From the NCBI GenBank assembly GCA_030037185.1, contig JASHRR010000065.1, positions 1-14,559 on the forward strand: a DNA stretch of 14,559 bases, given 5' to 3'. The position numbers and the translations under genes are program-made. Shown here in pieces: positions 1 through 6,981 of this stretch; within the stretch, counting starts at the first letter, position 1; the number at the start of each line of letters is the position of its first letter. Below the pieces are notes generated by a model, which was not told where the DNA came from, searched no databases, and saw only the letters and a program-made list of their open reading frames with translations. The DNA is from Xanthobacteraceae bacterium (GTDB lineage Bacteria > Pseudomonadota > Alphaproteobacteria > Rhizobiales > Xanthobacteraceae).

Positions 1-744
1 AGATTGCTGCACTGAACGCGGCACAAGCACGCTGTCGACATGCGGCGGAGTGGCTGTCGGAGGGACCGTTTGAGCGTCGTTTTTCTGTTCGCCAGCGGCC
101 GGCGGGTCGCTGGCGGGACGCTCGCCCGGCGAACTGTCGGAGGGCTTCGCCATGACCGGAAAGAGAGGGCTCTTGGCGGGCGCGTTCATCATCATGCGGC
201 GTGGGGGATGGAGCTGTCGTCGCCGGCGTCGTGTCGGGTGATGTGGGAGGCCCTGAAGAGCTGACTTGGCCGGTGTCATTTCCTATTCCGACTGGCATCT
301 CGAAATCGGGTGCGTCGCTTTTGGCAGCTGTCGCCAGAACCCTGTCGGCATAGCCGTTATCGGGCCGCTCCCACGATCCGTGGTAGGCCGCAATGGCGCA
401 GTGGTTCGGGTCTGCTTTCGAGCGGGCGGAGGTTCTGCACGGCTCGACGAGCTGCGCGATCCGGCGTGCGGCCGATGCGATGTTGGAGCATGGGGTGAAC
501 ATCGTCGCCGTGACGGATGGAGGCGTGCCCGGCAGGCCGGTGAGCCCGACCCGGATGACGACAGTGTTTGGCTGAGCGTCGCGCGCGGCGCTCACGGCGT
601 CTTCGATGGTTCGCAGCACCTGCGGGTGGTGCTGGCCCGACACCGGGCCCACGGTTCACCGCCCGACTGATGCCAGGTTAGTGCGTACATGATCTTCGGG
701 TCGACCGTCAGGGTGCAGGCGGTAAAGAGTGTCGCGAGATCCAT
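1..744 (-). pseudogene. Lytic transglycosylase of a conjugation system, frameshifted and cut by the window edge
   Basis: This is the remnant of a conjugation-associated lytic transglycosylase (VirB1/TrbN-like), an enzyme class that opens peptidoglycan for the mating channel. The start is the ATG at 744-742, preceded by a good GAGGTG ribosome site. The N-terminus reads MDLATLFTACTLTV and then WHQSGGEPWA. After about residue 33 the homologous frame changes near 640 and continues as VSGQHHPQVLRTIED, VIRVGLTGLPGTPPS and NHCAIAAYHGSWERPDNGYA, as in lysozyme-like transfer proteins. A second frame change near 160-170 leads into a Pro/Ala-rich tail ending in VDSVLVPRS at the left edge, so only the last few residues are missing. 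Gln stands where the SLT family usually has catalytic Glu (ESGG); this may be normal for the subfamily. The gene lies directly downstream of the traF remnant. The family call is from remembered motifs. Confidence 0.72.
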
Positions 745-749
745 GGTAT

Positions 750-1305
750 TCACCTCAAGAGTGGCCGATATGGAAGGCAAACCGGGCGGCATCGTTGAGC
801 GCTCAAGCCACATGATCGGTCCTGCGCGGACGTCCACAGCGGCTCGGCGAGGCCGGCGATTGAGGCGATCGGGAGCGGTCCGAAATAGCGGCCATCAAGC
901 GAGGCCGGCTCGTGCGGATTCATCAGAAAGATCTCGCTGTGACCGATCACGCGACAGCCCTGCCAGAACGGAAGCGGGCGGATCTTTTCGTGCGCGATGC
1001 CCATCTCGGGTCCATCGACGGTAATGCGGGGACCGACACGACAGACTGTCTGCCCGTTGAGCGCGAGAATGGGCTTGAGCAGCGGCACGCTGCGCGGGAG
1101 ATAGCGCTTCGAGCCATCTGGCGAGCGGCTCAGGAGGATAGGCAACGGCGAGCGCGGTGACGGTCAGATGGTTGCGCCGGGTAGCCGATCGGGACGCTTG
1201 CGGAGGCGTTCCAGACGAAGCGCGGGGGTGATTGCCGGGTCCATGGTCGTCCCGATGGCGGCAACGGCCATCGCCACAGTCGCGAGCACTGACACGGCCT
1301 GTCAT
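750..1305 (-). pseudogene. traF: TraF-type S26 signal-peptidase-like conjugation peptidase, multiply frameshifted
   Basis: TraF is a serine protease of the signal peptidase S26 family that matures pilin or other transfer proteins at the inner membrane. Homology is spread over at least four frame changes. The ATG at 1305-1303 is followed by a hydrophobic segment (LATVAMAVAAIGTTMDPAIT, one frame over). Then comes WNASASVPIG, carrying the catalytic serine, in the next frame. LTVTALAVAYPPEPLARWLE follows in the start frame. Last is a long stretch with RSVPLLKPILALNGQTVCR, carrying the catalytic lysine, WQGCRVIGHSEIFLMNP and SLDGRYFGPLP. Clear homology stops around 830 at PLWT; the frame stays open to 750. 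The ATG overlaps the stop codon of the DUF2840 remnant as ATGA, a trace of the original translational coupling. The number of frame changes excludes a working product unless the sequence is full of errors. Confidence 0.75.
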
Positions 1306-1530
1306 CGCATCACCCGCTTGCGCCGCAGCCAGGCGTGATGCCGGGTCCGTGTGTAAGGTTGCGGCCGATCACCGGCGGACAAGCGGTTATGAACATGCCG
1401 CCAGTAGTTGGGTGCGACGTCGGCGGGATCGACGCCAGCGCTTCGGCGACCTCGATCGCCTGGAGCACTTTCTCGACCCTCGGCCAGCCAGAAATATGCA
1501 GCAGACTGTCGCCGCCGGGGTGTACGTCCG
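1302..1530 (-). pseudogene. DUF2840 protein, C-terminal remnant
   Basis: This is the C-terminal third of a DUF2840 protein, a family of unknown function found just upstream of the S26 peptidase and lytic transglycosylase in transfer regions of alphaproteobacterial elements. Two pieces are visible. One reads VHPGGDSLLHISGWPRVEK and continues to AIEVAEAL. After a one-base shift the second reads GVDPADVAPNYWRHVHNRL, then PYTRTRHHAWLRRKRVMR and a TGA at 1304-1302. The stop overlaps the traF ATG. Homology to the family ends abruptly near 1530. On the other side of that point the opposite strand reads as relaxase, so the N-terminal two thirds of this gene have been lost or moved. The identification rests on recalled family motifs (YWRHVHNRL and the Trp-containing basic tail). 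Confidence 0.62.
1510..1530. other. Rearrangement breakpoint between the DUF2840 and relaxase remnants
   Basis: Two gene fragments on opposite strands meet here head to head. Leftward, the minus strand reads the end of DUF2840, with homology from the VHPGGDSLL segment. Rightward, the plus strand reads relaxase from GVYVRGGEKG, already well inside that protein. Both genes have lost their 5' parts at this point, so an inversion or a deletion with inversion joined them. No insertion sequence or inverted repeat is visible at the joint, and the two homologies overlap by about ten bases. Confidence 0.55.
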
Positions 1531-2752
1531 GGGCGGCGAGAAGGGCTGCATGTTCGGCGCTGCCAAGGACCGCACCGACGCCATGGCCTTCGCGCGACGC
1601 GGCCTCAACGACCGGCATCATTTCCGCTTCGTCGTCACGCAGGAGGATGCCGCCGAGATGACCGACCTCAAGGCTTTTGCACTCTCGGCACCAGGCTGGA
1701 CTGGTCGGCCGGCATCGCCTGGAACACCGACAACCCGCATGTGCATCTCGTGATGCGCGGCGTCGCAGATGACGGTTCCGATCTCGTCATTTCGCGCGAT
1801 TACATTAGCCACGGCCTGCGCTCGCCGGCGACAGACCTGGTCTCGGCCGAGCTTGGCCCCAGGCCCGAGCATGAAATCCGCTCCGCTCTCGCGCGGGAGG
1901 TGGAAGCAGAGCGCTCGACGCGCCTCGACGCGGCGCTCCGGATGGCGGCCGATGACATCGGCTTCATCGACCTGCGGCCGGACAATCCGGGCGAGGGCGA
2001 TCCGCAGGCGCGCCGTCTCGCCGCCGGTCGACTGCACGGCATCGTCGCCCATCATCGGGCGCCTCGTCGCTACCGGACTGCATGACGAACTGACCGGCCA
2101 GGCTACGCCATGATCGACGGCGTCGACGGTCGCGCCTACCACGTGCGCTTGCGCGGGATCGATGCCTTTGCCGACGCGCCGCCCGCGGGCGGCATCGTCG
2201 AGGTGCCGTCGGTTCGGCGGGCCCGATGATCCCCGGCTCACGCTTGTTCTCGCCAATCGGTCGGATATCGTCCTCGATCGCCAGGTGACGGTGCCGGGCG
2301 CGGCCTGGCTCGACTACCGGCTGGTCGAACGCCAGCGCATGCCGCTCGCCATGAGCGGGGTCGGACAGGAAGTGCGCGATGCCATGGAAGCGCGCGCCGA
2401 GCATCTCCCGGCGGATGGACTCGCCCGTCGCCAGGGGCCGAGCTTCGTCCCGCAGCGCGACCTCGTCGCCACGCTGCGGCGCCGTGAACTCGACGCCGCC
2501 GGCGCAAGGTTGTCCAACGAGATTGGGATGCCCTACACACCGGCTGAGGGTGGCGAGATCGTCGCCGGTAGCTACCGCCGGCACCTCACGCTGAGCTCCG
2601 GCCGGTTCGCCATGATCGACAACGGCCTGGGCTTCGCCTTCGTGCCGTGGACGCCGGCGCTCGATCGCTATCTCGGCCGTCATGTCGCCGGGGTCGCCAA
2701 GGAGAGCGGCGGGATCGAAAGCGCGGGCTGGAGATCTGACCGCGCTTTTTAG
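1517..2752 (+). pseudogene. VirD2-like relaxase with DUF3363 domain, 5'-truncated and frameshifted
   Basis: This is the remnant of the relaxase that would nick the transfer origin and pilot DNA in conjugation. The nucleophile-tyrosine region is absent, because homology starts at GVYVRGGEKGCMFGAAKDR and continues through DRHHFRFVVTQEDAAEMTDL to about 1682. It shifts frame with loss of about 10 residues and resumes at LGTRLDW, WNTDNPHVHLVMRG, VISRDYISHGLRS and LGPRPEHEIRSAL. A deletion of some 70-90 residues follows near 2035. The next piece is IIGRLVATGLHDELTG, then YAMIDGVDGRAYHVRL one frame over. After a further shift near 2210 comes RFGGPDDPRLTLVLANRSD through GRFAMIDNGLGFAFVPWTP to the stop. 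The relaxase normally has three histidines (H..., HxH). The first is missing here (IAWNTDNPHVH), so catalysis would fail even if the frames were repaired. The C-terminal part matches DUF3363. Confidence 0.82.
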
Positions 2753-3636
2753 CAACTCGACGGCGCCACGAGGAAGTCGGGGCCGACGAAGCTTGCTGGC
2801 CAGCCGCCGGAGAACGGCGATCCGTTCTCGGCCTGTGAGCCGGCTGAACCACGAGCGACGGCAGCGCTACTTCGCCGCCGAGCGCGTGGTCAAGGAGGCC
2901 TTGGAGATTGCGGCAAAGAAAGAGCCGGGCACTCTCGCGAGCGTCGAGGCTCGTGAATCATCGAATTGATTTTTGAGAACGAGCCTCGCGACGCTGTTCG
3001 CCTCCGCGACCGTCACGCTGCCGAGCGTCTCGAAATGGAAGGACCATCGCGTTTCTCGATCGCCATGATGGCAGCCTCCGGCATTGAAGCTCGGGGCTTT
3101 GCGCTCGGCTGCCACGGCGAGAAGCACATCCTCCGCGCCGCCGTTCAGTGCGGCCGCGCATTCTCCCGCGCTATTTTCTGAGCTTTCGCGAGCACAAGAG
3201 TTATCGCTCCCTTGAGGAGGCATAGTCTCTCGAAAGTGAGGCCCCCGGCGCAGGCGGCCGGGCATCTCGCCGGAATGAGCCTTTCCCCTGTGGGTGCATT
3301 CGGCAGAGATGCCCAACCGGCCACGTTGCGCCGCCGTGACAGCGCAGCCAATCTACTGCCATGTCCGGCGACGCGGTTCCTATCCTATGGGAGGTCTACT
3401 GCGCCGCCGCCCGTGCGCCTGGTCGGCCGAAACGCCCGCGGCGCTCTTCACCACCATCAGCGAACCAATGCGCCCGGCGCCATGGAGATCGACGCCACTG
3501 ACGCCGACGAGGCGGTCGCCTCCGCGGCCGTCGCGTACCCCCATCACGACGGCTGCAGGACGGATGTCCGGAGACTGATCGCGGTGTGCGGCGGTGGACG
3601 GTCTCGTCGTGAGCCGCCGCAAGGGCGAGATCACCC
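2753..3636. other. Degraded stretch with no recognisable gene
   Basis: In mobile elements with this relaxase type the next gene is usually the coupling protein TraG/VirD4. No trace of its Walker motifs or of any other known family is visible here. A short plus-strand phrase at about 2845-2969 looks protein-like (LNHERRQRYFAAERVVKEAL, then EIAAKKEPGTLASVEARESS, then a stop), but I cannot assign it. It is most likely the tail of another broken gene. The rest is open in several frames on both strands, as expected of GC-rich DNA, and none of those frames reads like a conserved protein. No RNA gene or insertion sequence end was seen. Confidence 0.45.
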
Positions 3637-3825
3637 GTCTACGCGCTCGCCAAGGAGCTCGCCGGTGGGCTGCGGCGCTACCCCATCGAACGCAATGGGT
3701 TCTGCTTTACCACACTGGAGGCTGCGCGGACCTTCGCCGGTCGCTTCGGTGGCGACCTCATGCCCGTGGAAGCCGCGGGCCAGCGGGGTCGCCCACGACG
3801 CGATCACCGACGCCGGGCGAGGTGA
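3637..3825 (+). pseudogene. Unidentified coding remnant
   Basis: A plus-strand frame without its own start reads VYALAKELAGGLRRYPIERN, GFCFTTLEAARTFAGRFGGD and LMPVEAAGQRG, then a basic tail and a TGA at 3823-3825. Its composition and regular hydrophobic spacing look like real protein, unlike the surrounding frames. The frame just upstream, which includes VSRRKGEIT, appears to join it after a one-base shift near 3636. I do not recognise the family. The segment lies between the relaxase wreck and the tRNA gene, where an element often keeps its integrase or small cargo genes, but no tyrosine-recombinase R...H-R...Y motif is visible. It is best taken as a broken accessory gene of the same element. 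Confidence 0.35.
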
Positions 3826-3912
3826 CCGGGGTGTACCTCCTGGGTTCTGGAGTGCGCAGCAAGCGCTCACAATCTCGCTGAAATGCTTGCTGGGCATGGC
3901 ACGACGATACCT

Positions 3913-3961
3913 TGTGTCCCCGATGTGTCCCCAACTCCAATCTTCTGAGTTTGTGTGTCCC
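3913..3961 (+). repeat. Three TGTGTCCC motifs beside the tRNA 3' end
   Basis: The octamer TGTGTCCC occurs at 3913-3920, 3924-3931 and 3954-3961, all on the plus strand. The first two starts are 11 bases apart (about one helical turn) and the third is 30 bases further on. They lie 43-91 bases from the 3' end of the tRNA-Lys gene. Repeats of this sort near a tRNA attachment site could be arm-type binding sites for an integrase or its helper protein, but this is inference from position and spacing only. No integrase gene was found next to them. Confidence 0.4.
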
Positions 3962-4003
3962 GGAGATTGAACAATTATTCTTATGTTTCAGATACTTATG
4001 TGG

Positions 4004-4076
4004 TGAGCCCGCTGGGACTCGAACCCAGGACCACTTGATTAAAAGTCAAGTGCTCTACCACCTGAGCTACGGGCTC
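4004..4076 (-). tRNA. tRNA-Lys (anticodon TTT)
   Basis: The minus strand folds into a complete cloverleaf. It has a 7-bp acceptor stem GAGCCCG/CGGGCTC, a D arm with GCTCAGGTGGTAGAGC, an anticodon stem CTTGA/TCAAG with loop CTTTTAA (anticodon TTT, lysine), a 5-base variable loop, and a T arm CTGGG-TTCGAGT-CCCAG. Position 73 is A, and CCA is not encoded. The 3' end (4004) points toward the degraded conjugation genes and the 5' end toward intact chromosomal genes. That is the usual arrangement where an integrative element has entered the 3' half of a tRNA gene and restored it. The gene itself shows no damage. Confidence 0.97.
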
Positions 4077-4085
4077 TAAGGCGCG

Positions 4086-4114
4086 TGTGTAGTGGTGCGT
4101 TCCCGGCCGGTCAA
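4086..4114 (-). promoter_or_regulatory. Candidate sigma-70-type promoter of tRNA-Lys
   Basis: Reading the minus strand, TTGACC (4114-4109) is followed after 17 bases by TACACA (4091-4086). The first matches the -35 consensus at five of six bases. The second is a weak -10 hexamer at three of six. Transcription would begin close to 4079, just before the tRNA 5' end, across a GC-rich discriminator, a feature typical of stringently controlled stable-RNA promoters. Position and spacing support it; the weak -10 limits confidence. Confidence 0.45.
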
Positions 4115-4259
4115 TAGCTCGGGAGCGGGTCGCCTCGGCCGGGTCAGGCTGACTTTGGCGACCGCGCTGGGGCGCCGCGGCCGGCTGCGCTCATTTCCTG
4201 CCTTGACCGCGTCCCGCGGCTCGGTTTTGCTCGCAAGGGGGCGGCCGTGGGGGTGCGGC

Positions 4260-4267
4260 GGAAGGAG
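4260..4267 (+). promoter_or_regulatory. Ribosome binding site that decides the M20 hydrolase start
   Basis: GGAAGGAG ends 9 bases before the ATG at 4277. It favours that ATG over the in-frame GTG at 4247, which lies upstream of this site and has no comparable sequence in front of it. Confidence 0.65.
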
Positions 4268-4276
4268 CCCAGTGCA

Positions 4277-5446
4277 ATGCCCATCGTCAACCGTGTAGCG
4301 GATCTCCATGGCGAAATCACCGCCTGGCGGCGCGATATTCATGCTCATCCCGAGCTCCTCTACGACGTGCACCGGACAGCTGCAGCGGTCGCGGCGCAGC
4401 TCGCTGCATTCGGCTGCGACGAGGTCGTGTCGGGCATTGGCCGCACCGGCGTGGTCGGGGTTATCAAGGGGAGCCGGCCGGGTGGGACCCGCAAGGCGAT
4501 CGCGCTGCGCGCCGACATGGATGCGCTGCCGATCGAGGAGGCAAACGATCTGCCCTACAAATCGACCGTGCCGGGGAAGATGCATGCCTGCGGTCATGAC
4601 GGGCACACCGCGATGCTGCTCGGCGCGGCGAAATATCTCGCCGAGACCCGCAATTTCACCGGCGCCGCGGTGGTGATCTTCCAGCCGGCGGAAGAGGGCG
4701 GGGCGGGTGGGCTCGCCATGTTGCGGGACGGTCTGATGGAGCGCTTTGCCATCGACGAAGTCTACGGGATGCATAATCTACCAGGGTTGCCGGTTGGCGC
4801 GTTCTCGATCCGCAGCGGGCCGATCATGGCCGCAACCGACAACCTCACGGTGGAGATCGAAGGCGTCGGCGGCCACGCGGCGCGCCCCCACTGCGCGGTT
4901 GACCCGATCCTGGTCGGCGCCCAGGTGGTCAGCCAGCTGCAATCGATTGTGTCACGCAATGTCGATCCGCTTGAGTCGGCGGTGGTTTCGATCTGCACCT
5001 TCCATGCTGGCAACGCCGACAATGTCATTCCGCACACTGCACTTATGCGCGGCACCGTCCGCAGCCTCAAGGGAGAGGTACGCGAACTCCTGCGCAGGCG
5101 GGTTGCCGAGGTGATCGAAGGTACCGCGCGGCTCTACGGCGCCAAAGCGAATTTCACATTGCGACCCGGGTACCCGGTGCTGTCCAACCACGAGCGCGAA
5201 ACCGCCTTCGCGGCGGCGGTCGCTGGCGATATCGCCGGCGCTGACTGCGTCAACACCGAAATGGCTCCGGTGATGGGCGGCGAGGATTTTTCCTACATGC
5301 TTGAAGCGCGGCCCGGGGCCTTCATCTTCGTCGGAAATGGCGACAGTGCCGGATTGCACCACCCGCGCTACAATTTCAACGACGACGTCATTTCGTACGG
5401 TACGTCCTATTGGGTGCGGCTCGTCGAAACCGCGATGCCGGGGTAG
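4277..5446 (+). CDS. M20-family amidohydrolase (hippurate hydrolase/aminoacylase type)
   Basis: This is a cytosolic metal-dependent hydrolase of 389 residues, full length for the HipO/AmhX/IAA-amino-acid hydrolase branch of peptidase family M20. Such enzymes release an acid and an amino acid from N-acylated amino acids. The metal ligands are visible: HACGHDGH (about 103-110, Cys105 and His107), the PAEEG pair (Glu139/140), YGMHNLP (His166) and LHHPRYNFND (about 360-369). ALRADMDALPIEE lies ahead of the first ligands. GVGGHAARPH (about 197-205) belongs to the dimerisation domain, whose histidine completes the neighbouring active site. There is no signal peptide. The gene stands alone: the tRNA gene lies upstream on the other strand and a convergent gap lies downstream. 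The exact acyl-amino-acid substrate cannot be told from sequence; hippurate, N-acetyl amino acids and indole-acetyl amino acids are all possible. Confidence 0.93.
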   Translation: MPIVNRVADLHGEITAWRRDIHAHPELLYDVHRTAAAVAAQLAAFGCDEVVSGIGRTGVVGVIKGSRPGGTRKAIALRADMDALPIEEANDLPYKSTVPGKMHACGHDGHTAMLLGAAKYLAETRNFTGAAVVIFQPAEEGGAGGLAMLRDGLMERFAIDEVYGMHNLPGLPVGAFSIRSGPIMAATDNLTVEIEGVGGHAARPHCAVDPILVGAQVVSQLQSIVSRNVDPLESAVVSICTFHAGNADNVIPHTALMRGTVRSLKGEVRELLRRRVAEVIEGTARLYGAKANFTLRPGYPVLSNHERETAFAAAVAGDIAGADCVNTEMAPVMGGEDFSYMLEARPGAFIFVGNGDSAGLHHPRYNFNDDVISYGTSYWVRLVETAMPG

Positions 5447-6063
5447 TCGATCGGCTCAGGCAATCTTAGGGATTTAGAGACCAACTGGAAGACCGCGCCG
5501 GGTCCCTCCCATGCAAGGCTAGCGTGTCTTGCGCGCCGATCTGCCTTTCGCCATTGCGCCGACGCTGTCGGCGTTGGACTGTGCAGTTGTGGGAACTTGC
5601 GTGCCGCGCCTGGAGCGTGTTGTTTCTGCTGCACAAGGCCATCTGGCCTTTCGCCGATGATTGGATCGACGTTTGCCGGCGCTGGCGTCATCGCGCGGTC
5701 ATATGCGAGCCCGGGAGATGTGCGGCCGAAAGGGAGCCGGCTCGTAAGAAGCCGATCTCTGATATGAGACGGCGACGTGCGGCACCCGAGGTTTCTTGAT
5801 GCCCGGGCTCGACATGACTGCAGTGAGATGAAAAGCGATGGCGTTGTTGCCGGCACGAAGGGCCTCATGCACATCCTGCGACGATTTCTGACCCGGCGAT
5901 TGGCAAGGCTCGCCAATTTGGCGGCTAAGTTTTGACGACATGCTGCCGCTCGCCTTCGATCATCGCGGTACTCGCTCAACCGCGCCAGTCGAGCGCGACG
6001 ATCCACCGAGTGGGGCTGGTCGAAACCGCCATGGCGAGGGCTGTTGCGAGCGCGTGACTGTTG
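5447..6063. other. 617-base convergent gap without a convincing gene
   Basis: The gap lies between the stop codons of the M20 hydrolase (plus) and the transglutaminase-like gene (minus). Open frames exist on both strands, but none shows a good ribosome site together with a protein-like composition. Two things are visible. The first is a 10-bp inverted repeat, CGAGCCCGGG at 5706-5715 and CCCGGGCTCG at 5802-5811, with about 86 bases between its arms. It could be an intergenic repeat unit but is too widely spaced for a simple terminator. The second, near 6016-6053, is a plus-strand phrase GLVETAMARAVASA followed by a stop. It resembles the end of the M20 protein (RLVETAM) and may be the stub of a lost paralogue. 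The proteasome-like peptidase gene that often follows this transglutaminase family is not here. Confidence 0.5.
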
Positions 6064-6900
6064 TCATTCCTGCGTCTGCCAAGACGCCTGGGAGACGCTA
6101 AGCTTCACGGCCACGTCTTCCTGACCGCCTCCATAATGGGCGCCGCGCACCCGGGCGGCGCCCAGATAATCAAGCCCGACGGCAACGCGCACGTGCTGGT
6201 CGGTGGCGCAGACGCCGGTGGCCGGATCGAAGCCGATCCAGCCGAGATCGGGGACATGAGCTTCGGCCCAAGCGTGGCCGGTATTGAGACTGCCATCCTG
6301 GGCCAACGCATCTTCGCCGCGGAAATAGCCGGCCACAAAGCGCGCCGGCGCACCGAGAGCGCGCGCGACGGCGATGAAGATGTGGGCAAGATCCTGGGAG
6401 ATGCCGCGTCCTCTCCTCAAAGCGTCGGCCGCCGAAAGCGCGGCTGACGTGGCTTGTGCGTCGAAGGCGATGTCGCGGTGCAGCCGCGCCAACAGGTCGT
6501 GCAAAGTCGCGAGTCTGCTCGTCGGGGGTTGGCGGGGAAACTGCGCCGCATAGACGCGGATCGCCTTGTCCACATGGGTCAGCGCCGTCTCGCGCAGAAA
6601 CAGGGCCGGCGGGAACCGCTCTACGGCGCCCCGCACCACCCCGGCGGTGTCCTGTGTCTCCACCTCGCCCTCAACCAGGAGGCGCAGCTCGCCGACCGGC
6701 CCCGCAACCGAGAAGGCGTGCGCGATGTTGCCGAACGCGTCCTCCTGAGGCTCGAGCCGGCAGTCGGCGGACACATCGATGCGCCAGTTTACCACATACT
6801 GGCCCGTATGATTGCGCGGCGTCAGGCGCAGCGTCTGGATCACGCCCGTGCAGGGAGGGTCGTAACGATACACCGTTTCGTGCGCGACGCAGATGCGCAT
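6064..6900 (-). CDS. Transglutaminase-like protein of the ATP-grasp/alpha-E cluster
   Basis: This protein of 278 residues has the bacterial transglutaminase N-terminal region (VAHETVYRYDPPCTGVIQTL, then LRLTPRNHTGQ) followed by a transglutaminase/protease-like core. The core reads GRGISQDLAHIFIAVARALG (about 164-183), ARFVAGYF, then GHAWAEAHVPDLGWIGFDPA. The His (209) and Asp (225) of the papain-like triad are present. The position normally held by the catalytic Cys (GVCQD) is Ser168, codon TCC, so peptidase or transfer activity may be lost or altered. The subfamily may use serine here by rule; I cannot check this. There is no signal peptide, so it is probably cytosolic. The ATG at 6900 opens directly into the domain. 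It is the third gene of the operon, 81 bases after the alpha-E gene. By comparative-genomic prediction the cluster makes, trims or attaches a peptide. Confidence 0.88.
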   Translation of the reverse strand: MRICVAHETVYRYDPPCTGVIQTLRLTPRNHTGQYVVNWRIDVSADCRLEPQEDAFGNIAHAFSVAGPVGELRLLVEGEVETQDTAGVVRGAVERFPPALFLRETALTHVDKAIRVYAAQFPRQPPTSRLATLHDLLARLHRDIAFDAQATSAALSAADALRRGRGISQDLAHIFIAVARALGAPARFVAGYFRGEDALAQDGSLNTGHAWAEAHVPDLGWIGFDPATGVCATDQHVRVAVGLDYLGAARVRGAHYGGGQEDVAVKLSVSQASWQTQE

Positions 6901-6981
6901 GGTTTCCGCCCATTCCCAGGAGCCGCTTTCGCCCTACCCGCCCCATCGGCCTCGTAGGCGAGAAGGATAGGTGATCAGAAC

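Noticed and set aside
1964..2755. A long minus-strand frame (263 codons) opposite the relaxase remnant
   Set aside because: The plus strand carries relaxase/DUF3363 motifs throughout. The minus frame is only their mirror.
2867..3316. A minus-strand frame of 149 codons in the decayed region
   Set aside because: Parts look faintly protein-like, but there is no family motif or ribosome site. The plus strand has a competing protein-like phrase at its right end by minus-strand reading, so neither can be called a gene.
3970..4003. An AT-rich stretch after the tRNA 3' end, considered as a terminator
   Set aside because: There is no stable stem followed by a T run on the minus strand. It contains only a short repeat of CTTATGT.
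5524..5799. A plus-strand frame of 91 codons with a Trp/Leu-rich middle, considered as a small membrane protein
   Set aside because: There is no ribosome site, no continuous hydrophobic helix of membrane length, and many Cys/Arg residues. It is more likely chance.
5407..6006. A minus-strand frame of 199 codons across the convergent gap
   Set aside because: It overlaps the end of the M20 gene, has no ribosome site, and its Arg/Pro/Ser-rich translation shows no conserved pattern.
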